Origin: Solobacterium sp.
GTDB lineage: Bacteria; Bacillota_I; Bacilli_A; Erysipelotrichales; Erysipelotrichaceae
Assembly: GCA_015256455.1 (NCBI GenBank)
Contig: JABZMB010000044.1
Location: forward strand, 1-11,508
Reading direction: 5' to 3'
Length of the DNA: 11,508 bases
Shown: in pieces, positions 1-7,102 of the stretch
Layout of the letters: every line of letters begins with the position of its first letter
How positions within the stretch are numbered: position 1 is the stretch's first letter
The notes under the pieces: model-generated
What the model was told of the DNA's origin: nothing
Database searches by the model: none
The model's input: the letters and a program-made list of their open reading frames with translations, nothing else
Program-made: the position numbers and the translations under genes

Positions 1-475
1 TCTTTGACTTATGACTTAGATATAGACCCAATAAATCTAGGCCTCCTGCACTTGCACTATTGGTAAGTATCAATCCACATCCAACACCCCCTAATAGTCC
101 AGCAATGACAATACATGCAAGTTTATCATCGAGGATTGGTGCAGTCGGGGCGATGATATATGTAAAGATAATTGTCTGTAAGGCAACTGATAGCACTGTT
201 CCTACAACCATGCGTTTCTTCATCTTCTTTAAAGCGAGAAGAAAGAGTGGGATATTAAACGCAAGGTTGATAAGACCTGCAGTATCTACATTATTCACAT
301 TAGCAAAGAATAATGTTCTTAACATCTGGGCTGTACCAGGGACACCACCAGAGTACAGCTTTAAAGGTACTAAAAAGAAGTTAACTGATAATGCGTATAA
401 GGATGATCCTATTAGGATAAGTAGGATATTTAGGGGTGTAACTTTCTTGGGTTTAACATAGATTTCTTGTGACAT
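1..475 (-). CDS. YitT-family (DUF161) multi-pass membrane protein, 3' end cut by window edge
   Basis: The minus-strand frame stays open from the ATG at 475 to the window edge, giving the first 158 residues; the C-terminal part lies outside. Hydrophobic segments fall at about residues 14-34, 62-81, 88-109 and 119-138. The segment around SGGVPGTAQ (42-50), following the first membrane helix and FFLVPLKL, and the later NSASAGGLDLLG (139-150) are typical of YitT/DUF161 proteins. In full-length members these membrane segments are followed by a cytoplasmic DUF2179 domain, which cannot be seen here. The start is supported by GAGG at 487-484, eight bases upstream of the ATG. The family is an integral membrane protein group without an agreed biochemical function, so no substrate is proposed. 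It lies downstream of the rubrerythrin terminator; I see no convincing promoter of its own in 476-510. Confidence 0.82.
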   Translation of the reverse strand, partial: MSQEIYVKPKKVTPLNILLILIGSSLYALSVNFFLVPLKLYSGGVPGTAQMLRTLFFANVNNVDTAGLINLAFNIPLFLLALKKMKKRMVVGTVLSVALQTIIFTYIIAPTAPILDDKLACIVIAGLLGGVGCGLILTNSASAGGLDLLGLYLSHKSK

Positions 476-510
476 ATGATGTTCCTCTTTTTTACTAACA
501 TAATCATAAA

Positions 511-536
511 GAAAAAGATGGTATTTTCATACCATC
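511..536 (-). terminator. Rho-independent terminator after rubrerythrin
   Basis: On the minus strand an 8-bp perfect stem (GATGGTAT/ATACCATC, bases 536-529 and 524-517) encloses a GAAA tetraloop and is followed by TTTTTC. It starts 15 bases after the rubrerythrin stop codon and ends the perR-rubrerythrin unit. Confidence 0.9.
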
Positions 537-550
537 CGAAGGGACAAATT

Positions 551-1090
551 TTAGTAATTTTCCTTCTTAACTTCGAAGAAGCTTTCCTTGTAGCTGCATA
601 GTGGGCAAATCTTAGGAGCCTTCTTGGACTCAATTGTATAACCACAGATTTCGCACTGCCATACTACTGGCTCGTCCTTTTCGAATACTTGAGAGTTTAA
701 GACATTTGCCTTTAACTTCTCGTATCTTTCTTCGTGTTCCTTTTCAACCTTAGCTACCATGTCCATCTGAGCTGCGATGCGTGTGAATCCTTCTTCACGA
801 GCTTCTGCAGCCATTCTCTTGTACATGTCTGTCCACTCGTAGTTTTCACCATCAACACCCATCTGTAAGCATTCATGAGTTGTTGGGATAGCGCCACCGC
901 ATAATGCGATGAACCACTGCTTAGCGTGTTCCTGTTCGTTACGTGCTGTTTCTAAGAAGATGTTTGCGATTTGTTCGTAACCTTCTTCACGAGCCTTTTC
1001 AGCGAAGAAAGTGTACTTGTTGCGAGCCATTGACTCGCCAGCGAATGCATCATTTAAATTCTTTTCAGTTTTTGAACCCTTTAATTCCAT
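551..1090 (-). CDS. rbr: Rubrerythrin (diiron peroxidase with C-terminal rubredoxin domain)
   Basis: A cytoplasmic non-haem iron enzyme of 179 residues that in this family reduces hydrogen peroxide to water in anaerobes, taking electrons through a rubredoxin-type centre. The N-terminal ferritin-like four-helix domain carries a complete set of diiron ligands at the expected spacing: E19, E52-x2-H55, E82-x2-E85 and E116-x2-H119. The C-terminal domain has the Fe(Cys)4 knuckles C146-x2-C149 and C162-x2-C165. Length is ordinary for a classical rubrerythrin. The frame could extend to an ATG at 1108, but that ATG overlaps the ribosome binding site GAGGAGGA (1106-1099), which sits eight bases before the ATG at 1090, so 1090 is chosen. 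The gene overlaps the end of perR by 26 bases, so the two are probably translationally coupled and co-transcribed under peroxide control. A strong terminator follows. Confidence 0.95.
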   Translation of the reverse strand: MELKGSKTEKNLNDAFAGESMARNKYTFFAEKAREEGYEQIANIFLETARNEQEHAKQWFIALCGGAIPTTHECLQMGVDGENYEWTDMYKRMAAEAREEGFTRIAAQMDMVAKVEKEHEERYEKLKANVLNSQVFEKDEPVVWQCEICGYTIESKKAPKICPLCSYKESFFEVKKENY

Positions 1091-1484
1091 TGCTTGTGTC
1101 CTCCTCATTTAGACAATCTTTGCAAATTCCCTCAAAAATAGTGACATGACTGAATACTTTTCCACCGGTGAATTTTTCTACCTTTTCATCTGGGCAAGAA
1201 TCATAAGGCATTTCACCAAGGTCGATCATCTTTCCGCACTTTGTGCAACGTAAGTGATCGTGTGGAGCTGGATTACCATCATAGAAGTTGTAGCCTTCGC
1301 CTGTATACTTACGAATCACACCTTCTTGGACGAGAAGATTGAGATTACGATATACAGTTGCTAAACCAATGCCGGTCTCCTTTTGATCTAAAGCAGACTT
1401 AACTTCTTCCGCAGTCATATGCGTTCCAATTCCTTGGATAATATTTAATATTTCTTGTTTTTGATAAGTCTGTCTTCTTTTCAT
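1065..1484 (-). CDS. perR: Peroxide-responsive repressor of the Fur family (PerR)
   Basis: A 139-residue Fur-family metalloregulator: an N-terminal winged helix (about 5-65, recognition helix around LATVYRNLNLL) and a C-terminal dimerisation domain. The structural zinc site is C80-x2-C83 and C121-x2-C124. The regulatory-metal residues known from Bacillus subtilis PerR (H37, D85, H91, H93, D104) have counterparts at matching spacing: H22, D69, H75, H77 and D88. Asp rather than Glu at the last position is the PerR-type residue linked to iron-catalysed histidine oxidation by H2O2, which favours PerR over Fur or Zur. The N-terminus is about 15 residues shorter than in B. subtilis. An in-frame TAA lies directly upstream of GTG 1493, so the start must be GTG 1493, GTG 1490 or ATG 1484. 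I choose ATG 1484, with GTGGTGAT matching 7 of 8 bases of an extended Shine-Dalgarno. The promoter contains a Per-box-like site, suggesting autoregulation. Confidence 0.92.
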   Translation of the reverse strand: MKRRQTYQKQEILNIIQGIGTHMTAEEVKSALDQKETGIGLATVYRNLNLLVQEGVIRKYTGEGYNFYDGNPAPHDHLRCTKCGKMIDLGEMPYDSCPDEKVEKFTGGKVFSHVTIFEGICKDCLNEEDTSNGIKGFKN

Positions 1485-1503
1485 AATCACCACTTATTGA
1501 GAA

Positions 1504-1518
1504 CTATTATCATTATAG
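1504..1518 (-). promoter_or_regulatory. Per-box-like operator over the perR -10 element
   Basis: The minus strand reads CTATAATGATAATAG, a 7-1-7 inverted repeat with one mismatched pair. It agrees with the Per-box consensus TTATAATNATTATAA at 12 of 14 specified positions. It covers the -10 hexamer completely, so PerR binding here would block RNA polymerase at its own promoter and at the downstream rubrerythrin gene. The assignment is from the consensus and context; a Fur-family relative could bind the same sequence. Confidence 0.7.
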
Positions 1519-1539
1519 AATGATTTATTTTGAATTCAA
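1512..1539 (-). promoter_or_regulatory. Promoter of the perR-rubrerythrin operon
   Basis: Minus strand: -35 TTGAAT (1539-1534), 16-base spacer, perfect -10 TATAAT (1517-1512). Transcription would start near 1505, leaving a leader of about 20 bases before the ATG at 1484. A vegetative sigma-A-type promoter. Confidence 0.78.
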
Positions 1540-1600
1540 CACCTTTGCTCAAAGAAGTTTGTGATTTTTTCGCATGTTAGAACTAACTAACCTGAAAATA

Positions 1601-1617
1601 TTTCATTTTTAATGAAA
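1601..1617. repeat. 17-base palindrome in the gap upstream of perR
   Basis: TTTCATT, a three-base centre, then AATGAAA form a perfect 7-3-7 inverted repeat between the M16C terminator and the perR promoter. The segment around it is very AT-rich and also holds GTTAG/CTAAC repeats (1576-1591 and 1618-1622). There is no U-tract directly after it on either strand, so it is not a typical terminator. It may be an operator or chance in AT-rich sequence. Confidence 0.35.
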
Positions 1618-1637
1618 GTTAGACACATTTTTATAAT

Positions 1638-1662
1638 AAAAACGGCATTTTCAGCCGTTTTT
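1638..1662 (-). terminator. Rho-independent terminator of the M16C peptidase gene
   Basis: A 9-bp perfect stem (AAAAACGGC/GCCGTTTTT) with a 7-base loop (TGAAAAT on the minus strand). The upstream arm includes part of the TAA stop codon of the peptidase gene. Because the stem begins with As and ends with Ts, it has a U-tract on both strands and could act in both directions, although no plus-strand gene arrives here. Confidence 0.88.
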
Positions 1663-4558
1663 AAGAGAGTGGATCCAGGATTGTGTAGCCTTCTTCCTTA
1701 CATTGTTCAATAGTTTCTGCGTTTGCCACAATGCAAGATGTTGGTGCTTGTAACGCCTTTTCAAAGAGTTCTACATATCTTGCAAGATCTTCTCTTGTCA
1801 TAGATAGGATTTTCTTGCGTGCAGTACATAAGTTTTCGTATGTAGTATTACGGAAGTAGCGAATATCTGCTAGACGTACTTTCGCAGCTGGTGATAGAAG
1901 TGGTTCTGCAGCAGCGATTGTACCGATGATATATCCAGCTAAATCAGTATGTTCATCCTCTGCAAGTTGCTTGATACGTTTGTACGTATTTCGGTAGACC
2001 TCGATAGAATGAAGAGGACTTGGGTCACGATAGGAGTATGCGGCAATATTTCCGTTTGGATTAGCACTAAAGCCTGTACCATACGCGTTACCTTTCACGC
2101 GAACTTCGGTCCATAAATAATCGTATGTCAATAGATGAGCGATTACCTGCAAGCATGGATCATATTCAAAGTCGAAGGATTTGATGTTAGTACCTGCAGC
2201 AGAGTAGGAGATACCTGCTGGAATTTGAAGTGCTTCTTTTGGTTCTTGTAAGAGTGGGTAGTGTACAACATTACCCTGTGCTTCAATGCGATTGATACCA
2301 GTGATGAATTCTTCTACAACATCTAAATGATCACCAGTTACACTCGCAATTAAACGATCCTTAGAGAATAATACTTCCTGATACATTTCAAACTCATTGA
2401 TGACTTCATCAATTAGCTCATCGTAGTTATCTTCTAACTTCTTGCTAAATAATGCATTTTCATATCCGCCGATGTATTCACGGAATACACCTTCGGCACT
2501 ATGGTGTGCAGATACACGACGCATTGCGAAGGAATGTCCATTCATGATGATGGATTGTCTTGCGCCCTCGTTACCTTGTTTGAGAATAGGTAAGATTTCT
2601 TCCTTTGTAAACTTTGTATCTTTAATTACTTCTAAGATCAGTGGGACAACCTTATCTACATTTCTTTCAAGTACAGAGCAGGATACCGCAAGGACTGGAA
2701 TACATGCATCCGAACGGTTATCTGGTGAGTATACATCTGTAACAATATTTAAGGAACCTAGGTCCTTGCGTACAGCACGTTGTAACTCACGAACGGTCTT
2801 CTTTGTAGTTGGTAAGTTCATGAGTAAATCTGTAAATAAACCAACTGCTGGTAAATGTTTGATAGTAATTCCTGCAAGTGAGAAGTAGAAGAAGAGGTAT
2901 ACAATACCTGATTCTTGTGCAGGGTGAATAAGTGTCTTAACAGACTGCACTTTTTCAATTTGTAGTGGAAGGTCTTCTGGCTTTTCATCAATCTCTGAAA
3001 GATGAATCTTTGGTAAGGTAGCTAGCTGTTCCTTTGTGTCGGTAGATTGTTGCCAGAGGTCTAATGCCTTGTTTTGTTCGATATACTTTAGAACATTCTC
3101 TTTACTAGAAGCCTTAATATCTGCTAGACGTTTCTTTTCATCTGCGATACGCTCAGCTCCCATTGTTGTGGATGGCACGACAGTAAGAGAGTTTAGATGT
3201 TCCTCATCTAATAAGAAGGATGCTAAGAGTTCTTCAAAATATCCTTGTTCAATCTTTTCACGTAAGATATCAAATATCTTTCCATTAAATAGTGGTTCTG
3301 CTGGATCACCACCATATAACCAACTGTCCATTGCACGTTGTCCATACATTAAACCTGCAGGCTCATGACTTTCACGATAACGGAATTCCATCTGGTTGAT
3401 TGTTGCGTGTAATTCTTCGTGGTCTAGTCCATTCTCTACAAGTTTGCTTGTGGTAGAGCGTAACGTTTCTCGGATTGCATCATACTTCTTAGCATCTGTG
3501 TTACGAATGGTTAAGACGAGCCATGGTTGTTGGATACCATCATATAAGTCTAAATCAACATCTTCACCAAGGTTGTTATCTAGGATAGCCTTCTTTAATG
3601 GTGATTCATTGTTGGCCACAAGTGTGGAAGAGAGTACAGACCATGCGATATTTTGTACATAAGAATCATATGTAGAAATAATCTTCGCAAAAGAGATATG
3701 AGAGCGATTTTCTGTAGGTTCATTTTCACTGACTTCGTAGGATATACGATTGTGTACAGCTGGTAGAACCTTCTGCATAGGAATTGCGAAATCCATTTCT
3801 TCCTTTTGATAATTAACAAAGTATTCTTCATGGATAAAGCGAAGTACTTCATCAATATCTAAGTTACCATCTACCCAAACACGAGCGTTGGATGGATGAT
3901 AGAACTTTTGGTGTGTTTCAATAAATTGTTCGTATGTTAAATCTGTGATGTAACGTGGATCACCACCAGATACATACTTATAGCAGTTATCTGGGAATAA
4001 CATACGATTAAGTTCATCTACGATTGTTTCATCAACAGAGGAGAAGGCACCCTTCATCTCGTTTAGCACAACACCACTATATTCCATCTCTTCATTTACA
4101 TCATGAATCTGATAATGCCAACCTTCTTGTAAGAAGATATTTGGGTTTGTGTAGATTGCTGGTTGGAATACCGCATCCATATATACAGAAATAAGGTTCA
4201 TATAGTCTTTGTTGTTGCGGCTACTTACCGGATACATTGTCTTATCTGGATAAGTAAATGCATTTAAGAATGTTTGTAAACTACTCTTTAATAGTTCTAC
4301 AAACGGTTCACGTACAGGATATTTCTTTGAACCATTTAAAACACTGTGTTCTAGAATGTGGAAAACACCTGTATCGTTATCAGGAATTGTTTTAAAAGTA
4401 ATCGCAAAAGTCTTGTTGTTGTCATCACGTTTTAGCCAGCAGAGTTCTGCATTTGTTTGTTCGTGACGGAACATATATAAAGTTCCTTTTGCGTCTTCAA
4501 TATCTTTGATTTGTTCAAGGACAAATCCATGTAGCTTGTTGTTTAGTTCTAAATTCAT
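1661..4558 (-). CDS. M16C family zinc metallopeptidase (presequence protease / insulinase-like)
   Basis: A 965-residue protein close to the usual length of single-chain PreP/Cym1-type M16C peptidases, which degrade short unfolded peptides inside a closed chamber made of four homologous domains. The inverted zinc motif HxxEH is present as H67-I-L-E70-H71, with the distal glutamate in NEMKG at E167; all catalytic residues are therefore intact. The C-terminal half keeps the Arg/Tyr pair of the family in R820-VKGNA-Y826-G. No signal peptide or membrane helix is visible, so it is probably cytoplasmic and would recycle peptides. The start is set by GGAGG (4569-4565), six bases before the ATG. It stands alone between two terminators; the only promoter-like element upstream is a weak -10, TATGAT at 4585-4580, without a convincing -35. 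The exact peptide substrates cannot be told from the sequence. Confidence 0.93.
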   Translation of the reverse strand: MNLELNNKLHGFVLEQIKDIEDAKGTLYMFRHEQTNAELCWLKRDDNNKTFAITFKTIPDNDTGVFHILEHSVLNGSKKYPVREPFVELLKSSLQTFLNAFTYPDKTMYPVSSRNNKDYMNLISVYMDAVFQPAIYTNPNIFLQEGWHYQIHDVNEEMEYSGVVLNEMKGAFSSVDETIVDELNRMLFPDNCYKYVSGGDPRYITDLTYEQFIETHQKFYHPSNARVWVDGNLDIDEVLRFIHEEYFVNYQKEEMDFAIPMQKVLPAVHNRISYEVSENEPTENRSHISFAKIISTYDSYVQNIAWSVLSSTLVANNESPLKKAILDNNLGEDVDLDLYDGIQQPWLVLTIRNTDAKKYDAIRETLRSTTSKLVENGLDHEELHATINQMEFRYRESHEPAGLMYGQRAMDSWLYGGDPAEPLFNGKIFDILREKIEQGYFEELLASFLLDEEHLNSLTVVPSTTMGAERIADEKKRLADIKASSKENVLKYIEQNKALDLWQQSTDTKEQLATLPKIHLSEIDEKPEDLPLQIEKVQSVKTLIHPAQESGIVYLFFYFSLAGITIKHLPAVGLFTDLLMNLPTTKKTVRELQRAVRKDLGSLNIVTDVYSPDNRSDACIPVLAVSCSVLERNVDKVVPLILEVIKDTKFTKEEILPILKQGNEGARQSIIMNGHSFAMRRVSAHHSAEGVFREYIGGYENALFSKKLEDNYDELIDEVINEFEMYQEVLFSKDRLIASVTGDHLDVVEEFITGINRIEAQGNVVHYPLLQEPKEALQIPAGISYSAAGTNIKSFDFEYDPCLQVIAHLLTYDYLWTEVRVKGNAYGTGFSANPNGNIAAYSYRDPSPLHSIEVYRNTYKRIKQLAEDEHTDLAGYIIGTIAAAEPLLSPAAKVRLADIRYFRNTTYENLCTARKKILSMTREDLARYVELFEKALQAPTSCIVANAETIEQCKEEGYTILDPLS

Positions 4559-4607
4559 AGTGAACCTCCATACCCGTTAATCATACATCATTATTGTATA
4601 GAATCAG

Positions 4608-4633
4608 AAAAAAAGATGCTCGTAAGCATCTTT
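4608..4633 (-). terminator. Rho-independent terminator after the FHA gene
   Basis: Minus strand: a 9-bp perfect stem AAAGATGCT/AGCATCTTT (4633-4625 and 4620-4612) closes a TACG tetraloop (UNCG type, though closed by a T-A pair) and runs into a seven-base T tract. It overlaps the last two bases of the FHA stop codon and closes the long tmk-to-FHA run. Confidence 0.92.
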
Positions 4634-5348
4634 AGTCAATAATTTGGTTGATGACGATTTCTGCACGTCCTAGGTTGATATGATCTCCCTCGTGGATACG
4701 AGCCTTACCAAGTGGTGGTAGTTTAATTCCATTTAGATATGTTCCATTATGTTCAGAAACATCTGCTAAATAGAATGTATCACTTTCAATCAATATGCGT
4801 GCATGTTTGCGGCTGATTGCTGGTTCGTTGATAACAAGGTCACAACTTGTGGCTTCACGACCAATCAAGCATGGCAGTTTACTGATTGTATAATCTTTTG
4901 CTTGCCCTGCTACTTTGATAGTAACAAGAATCTTAGGATCAGCTTCATCTAAGTTTGTTGTAGAGAAGATTTCTTCAAATAATGTTGCGGAATCATCATT
5001 ATTCTTTTCACGAATTGGTGTATCCAAGGAATCGACCTTTATTGGAGCGATTGATGGAGAAACTGGCATTACAGGTCTTTCTAAATCGGTAAGAACTGTT
5101 GTCGCAGCAAGCGCATCTTCTTCATTTTGCTTTGGTTGTTGTACTGGTTCTGGTTTTGGAGTGACTGGTGTAGCTTGCACAACTTTCTTAGCCTGTGTAT
5201 TTTTTGTTGTACTAATATCATTTCCATCCGCATCTACATAATATGTATTTTTCTTAAATGCCAAATAGATAACGGCTAGAAGTAGAACAACGTTTGTGCC
5301 TACTAGGCCCATGATAATCAATTTGACAATTGTTGGATCACTTAACAT
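4632..5348 (-). CDS. Membrane-anchored FHA-domain protein
   Basis: A 238-residue single-pass protein. Residues 1-10 are short, 11-31 form one hydrophobic helix followed by KK, so by the positive-inside rule the rest is cytoplasmic. Residues about 45-135 are a Pro/Gln/Thr/Asp-rich, probably flexible linker. Residues about 140-236 are a forkhead-associated domain, with the phosphothreonine-binding signature residues G163-R164, S179-R-K-H182 and N201-G202, and a further NG pair at 206-207. FHA domains bind phosphothreonine peptides made by Ser/Thr kinases such as PrkC. No kinase is in this window, so the partner is unknown. The linker contains TTVLTD (83-88), a possible phosphoacceptor. The start is supported by GAGGAG (5360-5355), six bases before the ATG. 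It follows the prsW-like gene by 47 bases with no terminator between and is probably the last gene of the operon. Confidence 0.88.
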   Translation of the reverse strand: MLSDPTIVKLIIMGLVGTNVVLLLAVIYLAFKKNTYYVDADGNDISTTKNTQAKKVVQATPVTPKPEPVQQPKQNEEDALAATTVLTDLERPVMPVSPSIAPIKVDSLDTPIREKNNDDSATLFEEIFSTTNLDEADPKILVTIKVAGQAKDYTISKLPCLIGREATSCDLVINEPAISRKHARILIESDTFYLADVSEHNGTYLNGIKLPPLGKARIHEGDHINLGRAEIVINQIID

Positions 5349-5395
5349 AAATTACTCCTCTTATTAATATCGTTAACCTTATAATACAACAAACC

Positions 5396-6229
5396 TTACA
5401 TTTTTTCACGTTCACTTACATCGTGTGTAATTTCAACGATTGGAGATGGTCGTGATAATTGGGTTTCTGCGTAGATATCCTCTTCTGTTGGTGGAACGAT
5501 AGGAATATCATTCTTGGACTCTAAGCGAATCGTGCGGTATACGACGATATCTAGGATTGCAACGAAGATAAAGAAGAAGATTAGTCCAATATCGGATTCT
5601 ACCATCAGAGTTGCGTCAAAGATTGTATGCAGTAATACCGCAAATGCATACGCTGCTTTTAGATTGAGTGCCTTTGCGTCTGGGTTATTGACAGCTTCAG
5701 ATACTTTAGCGTGACCGTAGTATAAGCCCATGTATACCGCAAAGCTCATGTGTCCTGGAATTGTGAGAAGTGCACGCTGTAAAGCAACACCTGTTCCATA
5801 ATTAAATACATAGAAGACGTTTTCTAATGCCGCAAATCCAAGTGATACAAATACAGCGTATACAATACCATCAAAGCGATAATTGAATGCTTTGTCTTTC
5901 CATGTGAATCGATAGAGGAAGAAGAACTTTGCGCCTTCTTCGATGAGTCCAACAAAGATTGCGGTTAGGATACCGTAATTGACTTGTGTAGCAGTTACTA
6001 CATTTTCCAAAAGATAATAGACAACCTGTTCGGAAATCATCTCTAATATGATTGCGACTGGTACAGAAAGTAGACCACCAATAATACACTTTAGTAATAA
6101 GAGTGGTGGTTCTTTTTCTTTATCATCATTGCGATAGATATAAATCATGAAGAAGATTGCAGGGAAAATCGCAATCACAAGATAGAACAGTGTTTGTTCT
6201 AAGGGTAATTGTCCGTATTGATTTAACAT
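5396..6229 (-). CDS. prsW: PrsW-family intramembrane metalloprotease
   Basis: A 277-residue polytopic membrane protein with the conserved motifs of the PrsW/CPBP-related protease group placed inside hydrophobic segments: E97-E98-x2-K101, F132-x3-E136, H160 (in PGHMSFA) and H201-x3-D205. These are the candidate metal and catalytic residues. Hydrophobic segments are visible at about 10-31, 44-63, 86-106, 120-140, 158-171, 192-208 and 212-232. The acidic tail from about 235 is soluble. In Bacillus subtilis, PrsW performs site-1 cleavage of the anti-sigma factor RsiW; no sigma/anti-sigma pair is seen here, so the substrate is unknown and the symbol denotes family only. The ATG lies 3 bases after the rsmI stop codon, with AGAAAGG inside the rsmI end serving as a rather distant ribosome binding site, which suggests translational coupling. 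Confidence 0.87.
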   Translation of the reverse strand: MLNQYGQLPLEQTLFYLVIAIFPAIFFMIYIYRNDDKEKEPPLLLLKCIIGGLLSVPVAIILEMISEQVVYYLLENVVTATQVNYGILTAIFVGLIEEGAKFFFLYRFTWKDKAFNYRFDGIVYAVFVSLGFAALENVFYVFNYGTGVALQRALLTIPGHMSFAVYMGLYYGHAKVSEAVNNPDAKALNLKAAYAFAVLLHTIFDATLMVESDIGLIFFFIFVAILDIVVYRTIRLESKNDIPIVPPTEEDIYAETQLSRPSPIVEITHDVSEREKM

Positions 6230-6232
6230 TCG

Positions 6233-7102
6233 TTAACACACACCTTTCTGATCAGTTTTTCCATGAACTAAATCATAGATCTGATTTTTTGAGATACCTG
6301 TCTGTTTGGCAACTTCTTTGATTGCGGCACTTGTGGACATTCCACTTTCAATAGAAGTATTTACCATATTGAGAATCTGCCCCATATCGATATCTTTTTC
6401 GTAGTCATCTTGATTGCCTTCAATCACAACGACCATTTCACCTTTTAATTCTGAGGCAATAGGCAGAATCTCAGAAATTGTACCACGGATGAACTCTTCA
6501 TGTACTTTTGTTAATTCACGAGCAATACAGATATGACGATCGCCCAATACATCTAAGCAACTTTGCAGCATCTTCTCAATGCGATGCGGTGCTTCATACA
6601 TAATGAGTGTCATTGGATATGAATGGTACAGACGCAGTTTCTTAACACAATCATGTGTAGAAGGTGGTAAGAAACCAATGAAGATAAATGGCTGTGCAAT
6701 TAATCCTGACGCAACGAGTGCATTCAAGAAAGCACTACAGCCTGAAATTGGCACAACATTATATCCAAGCGCTGTCACTTCACTGACAACTCTTTGTCCT
6801 GGATCATTAATTAATGGATATCCAGCATCAGAGATTAAGGCAACGTTATTTCCTTGTGATAGTAAGTTGATAATGCCTTTTGTACTGGATGCTTCATTAA
6901 AGTTCTGATAAGCAATCAATCGTTTTGAAATACCAAAATGCTTTAGTAACTGTCCACTATTACGGGTATCTTCACATGCGATTACATCGACACTATTTAA
7001 GATATCGATAGCACGTGGAGTCATCTCATTGAGATTTCCAATTGGTGTAGGTACTAAATAGAGTGTTGGTTTTTCATTTTCGAAGGATTTTTGGCGGTTC
7101 AT
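6233..7102 (-). CDS. rsmI: 16S rRNA (cytidine1402-2'-O)-methyltransferase RsmI
   Basis: A 289-residue SAM-dependent tetrapyrrole-methylase-fold enzyme that 2'-O-methylates C1402 in the decoding centre of 16S rRNA. Diagnostic blocks are present in order: VPTPIGNLNEMTPRA (17-31), CEDTRNSGQLL (43-53), SDAGYPLINDPG (91-102) and PISGCSAFLNALVASG (118-133). The C-terminal region (about 240-289) has the small helical segment with SAAIKEVAKQTGISKNQIY that RsmI proteins often carry. The gene overlaps the end of ricT by four bases (ATGA), with GAGGG a few bases upstream in ricT. In B. subtilis the orthologue (yabC) lies in the same neighbourhood as tmk, holB and yaaT, so the context supports the call. 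Length and motifs are ordinary. Confidence 0.96.
   Translation of the reverse strand: MNRQKSFENEKPTLYLVPTPIGNLNEMTPRAIDILNSVDVIACEDTRNSGQLLKHFGISKRLIAYQNFNEASSTKGIINLLSQGNNVALISDAGYPLINDPGQRVVSEVTALGYNVVPISGCSAFLNALVASGLIAQPFIFIGFLPPSTHDCVKKLRLYHSYPMTLIMYEAPHRIEKMLQSCLDVLGDRHICIARELTKVHEEFIRGTISEILPIASELKGEMVVVIEGNQDDYEKDIDMGQILNMVNTSIESGMSTSAAIKEVAKQTGISKNQIYDLVHGKTDQKGVC

Noticed and set aside
490..510. Second Per-box upstream of the YitT-family gene (TTATGATTATGTTAG-like)
   Set aside because: Only about 10 of 14 positions match and the symmetry is poor; common by chance at this base composition.
551..1108. 185-residue version of rubrerythrin starting at ATG 1108
   Set aside because: That ATG overlaps the GAGGAGGA ribosome site of the better-placed ATG at 1090, and the extra residues MRRTQA do not match the usual rubrerythrin start.
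2442..2888. Plus-strand open frame of 148 codons, and other antisense frames over 100 codons
   Set aside because: They lie wholly inside strongly conserved minus-strand genes, have no recognisable domain or convincing ribosome site, and look like shadows.
4580..4607. Promoter for the M16C gene (TATGAT at 4585-4580 or TACAAT nearby)
   Set aside because: One-mismatch -10 hexamers exist, but no acceptable -35 or TGn extension accompanies them in this AT-rich gap, so I do not list it as a feature.
5349..5395. Separate promoter for the FHA gene in the 47-base gap
   Set aside because: The best pair (TTGTTG, 17 bases, TATTAA) matches consensus poorly and is expected by chance in AT-rich sequence.
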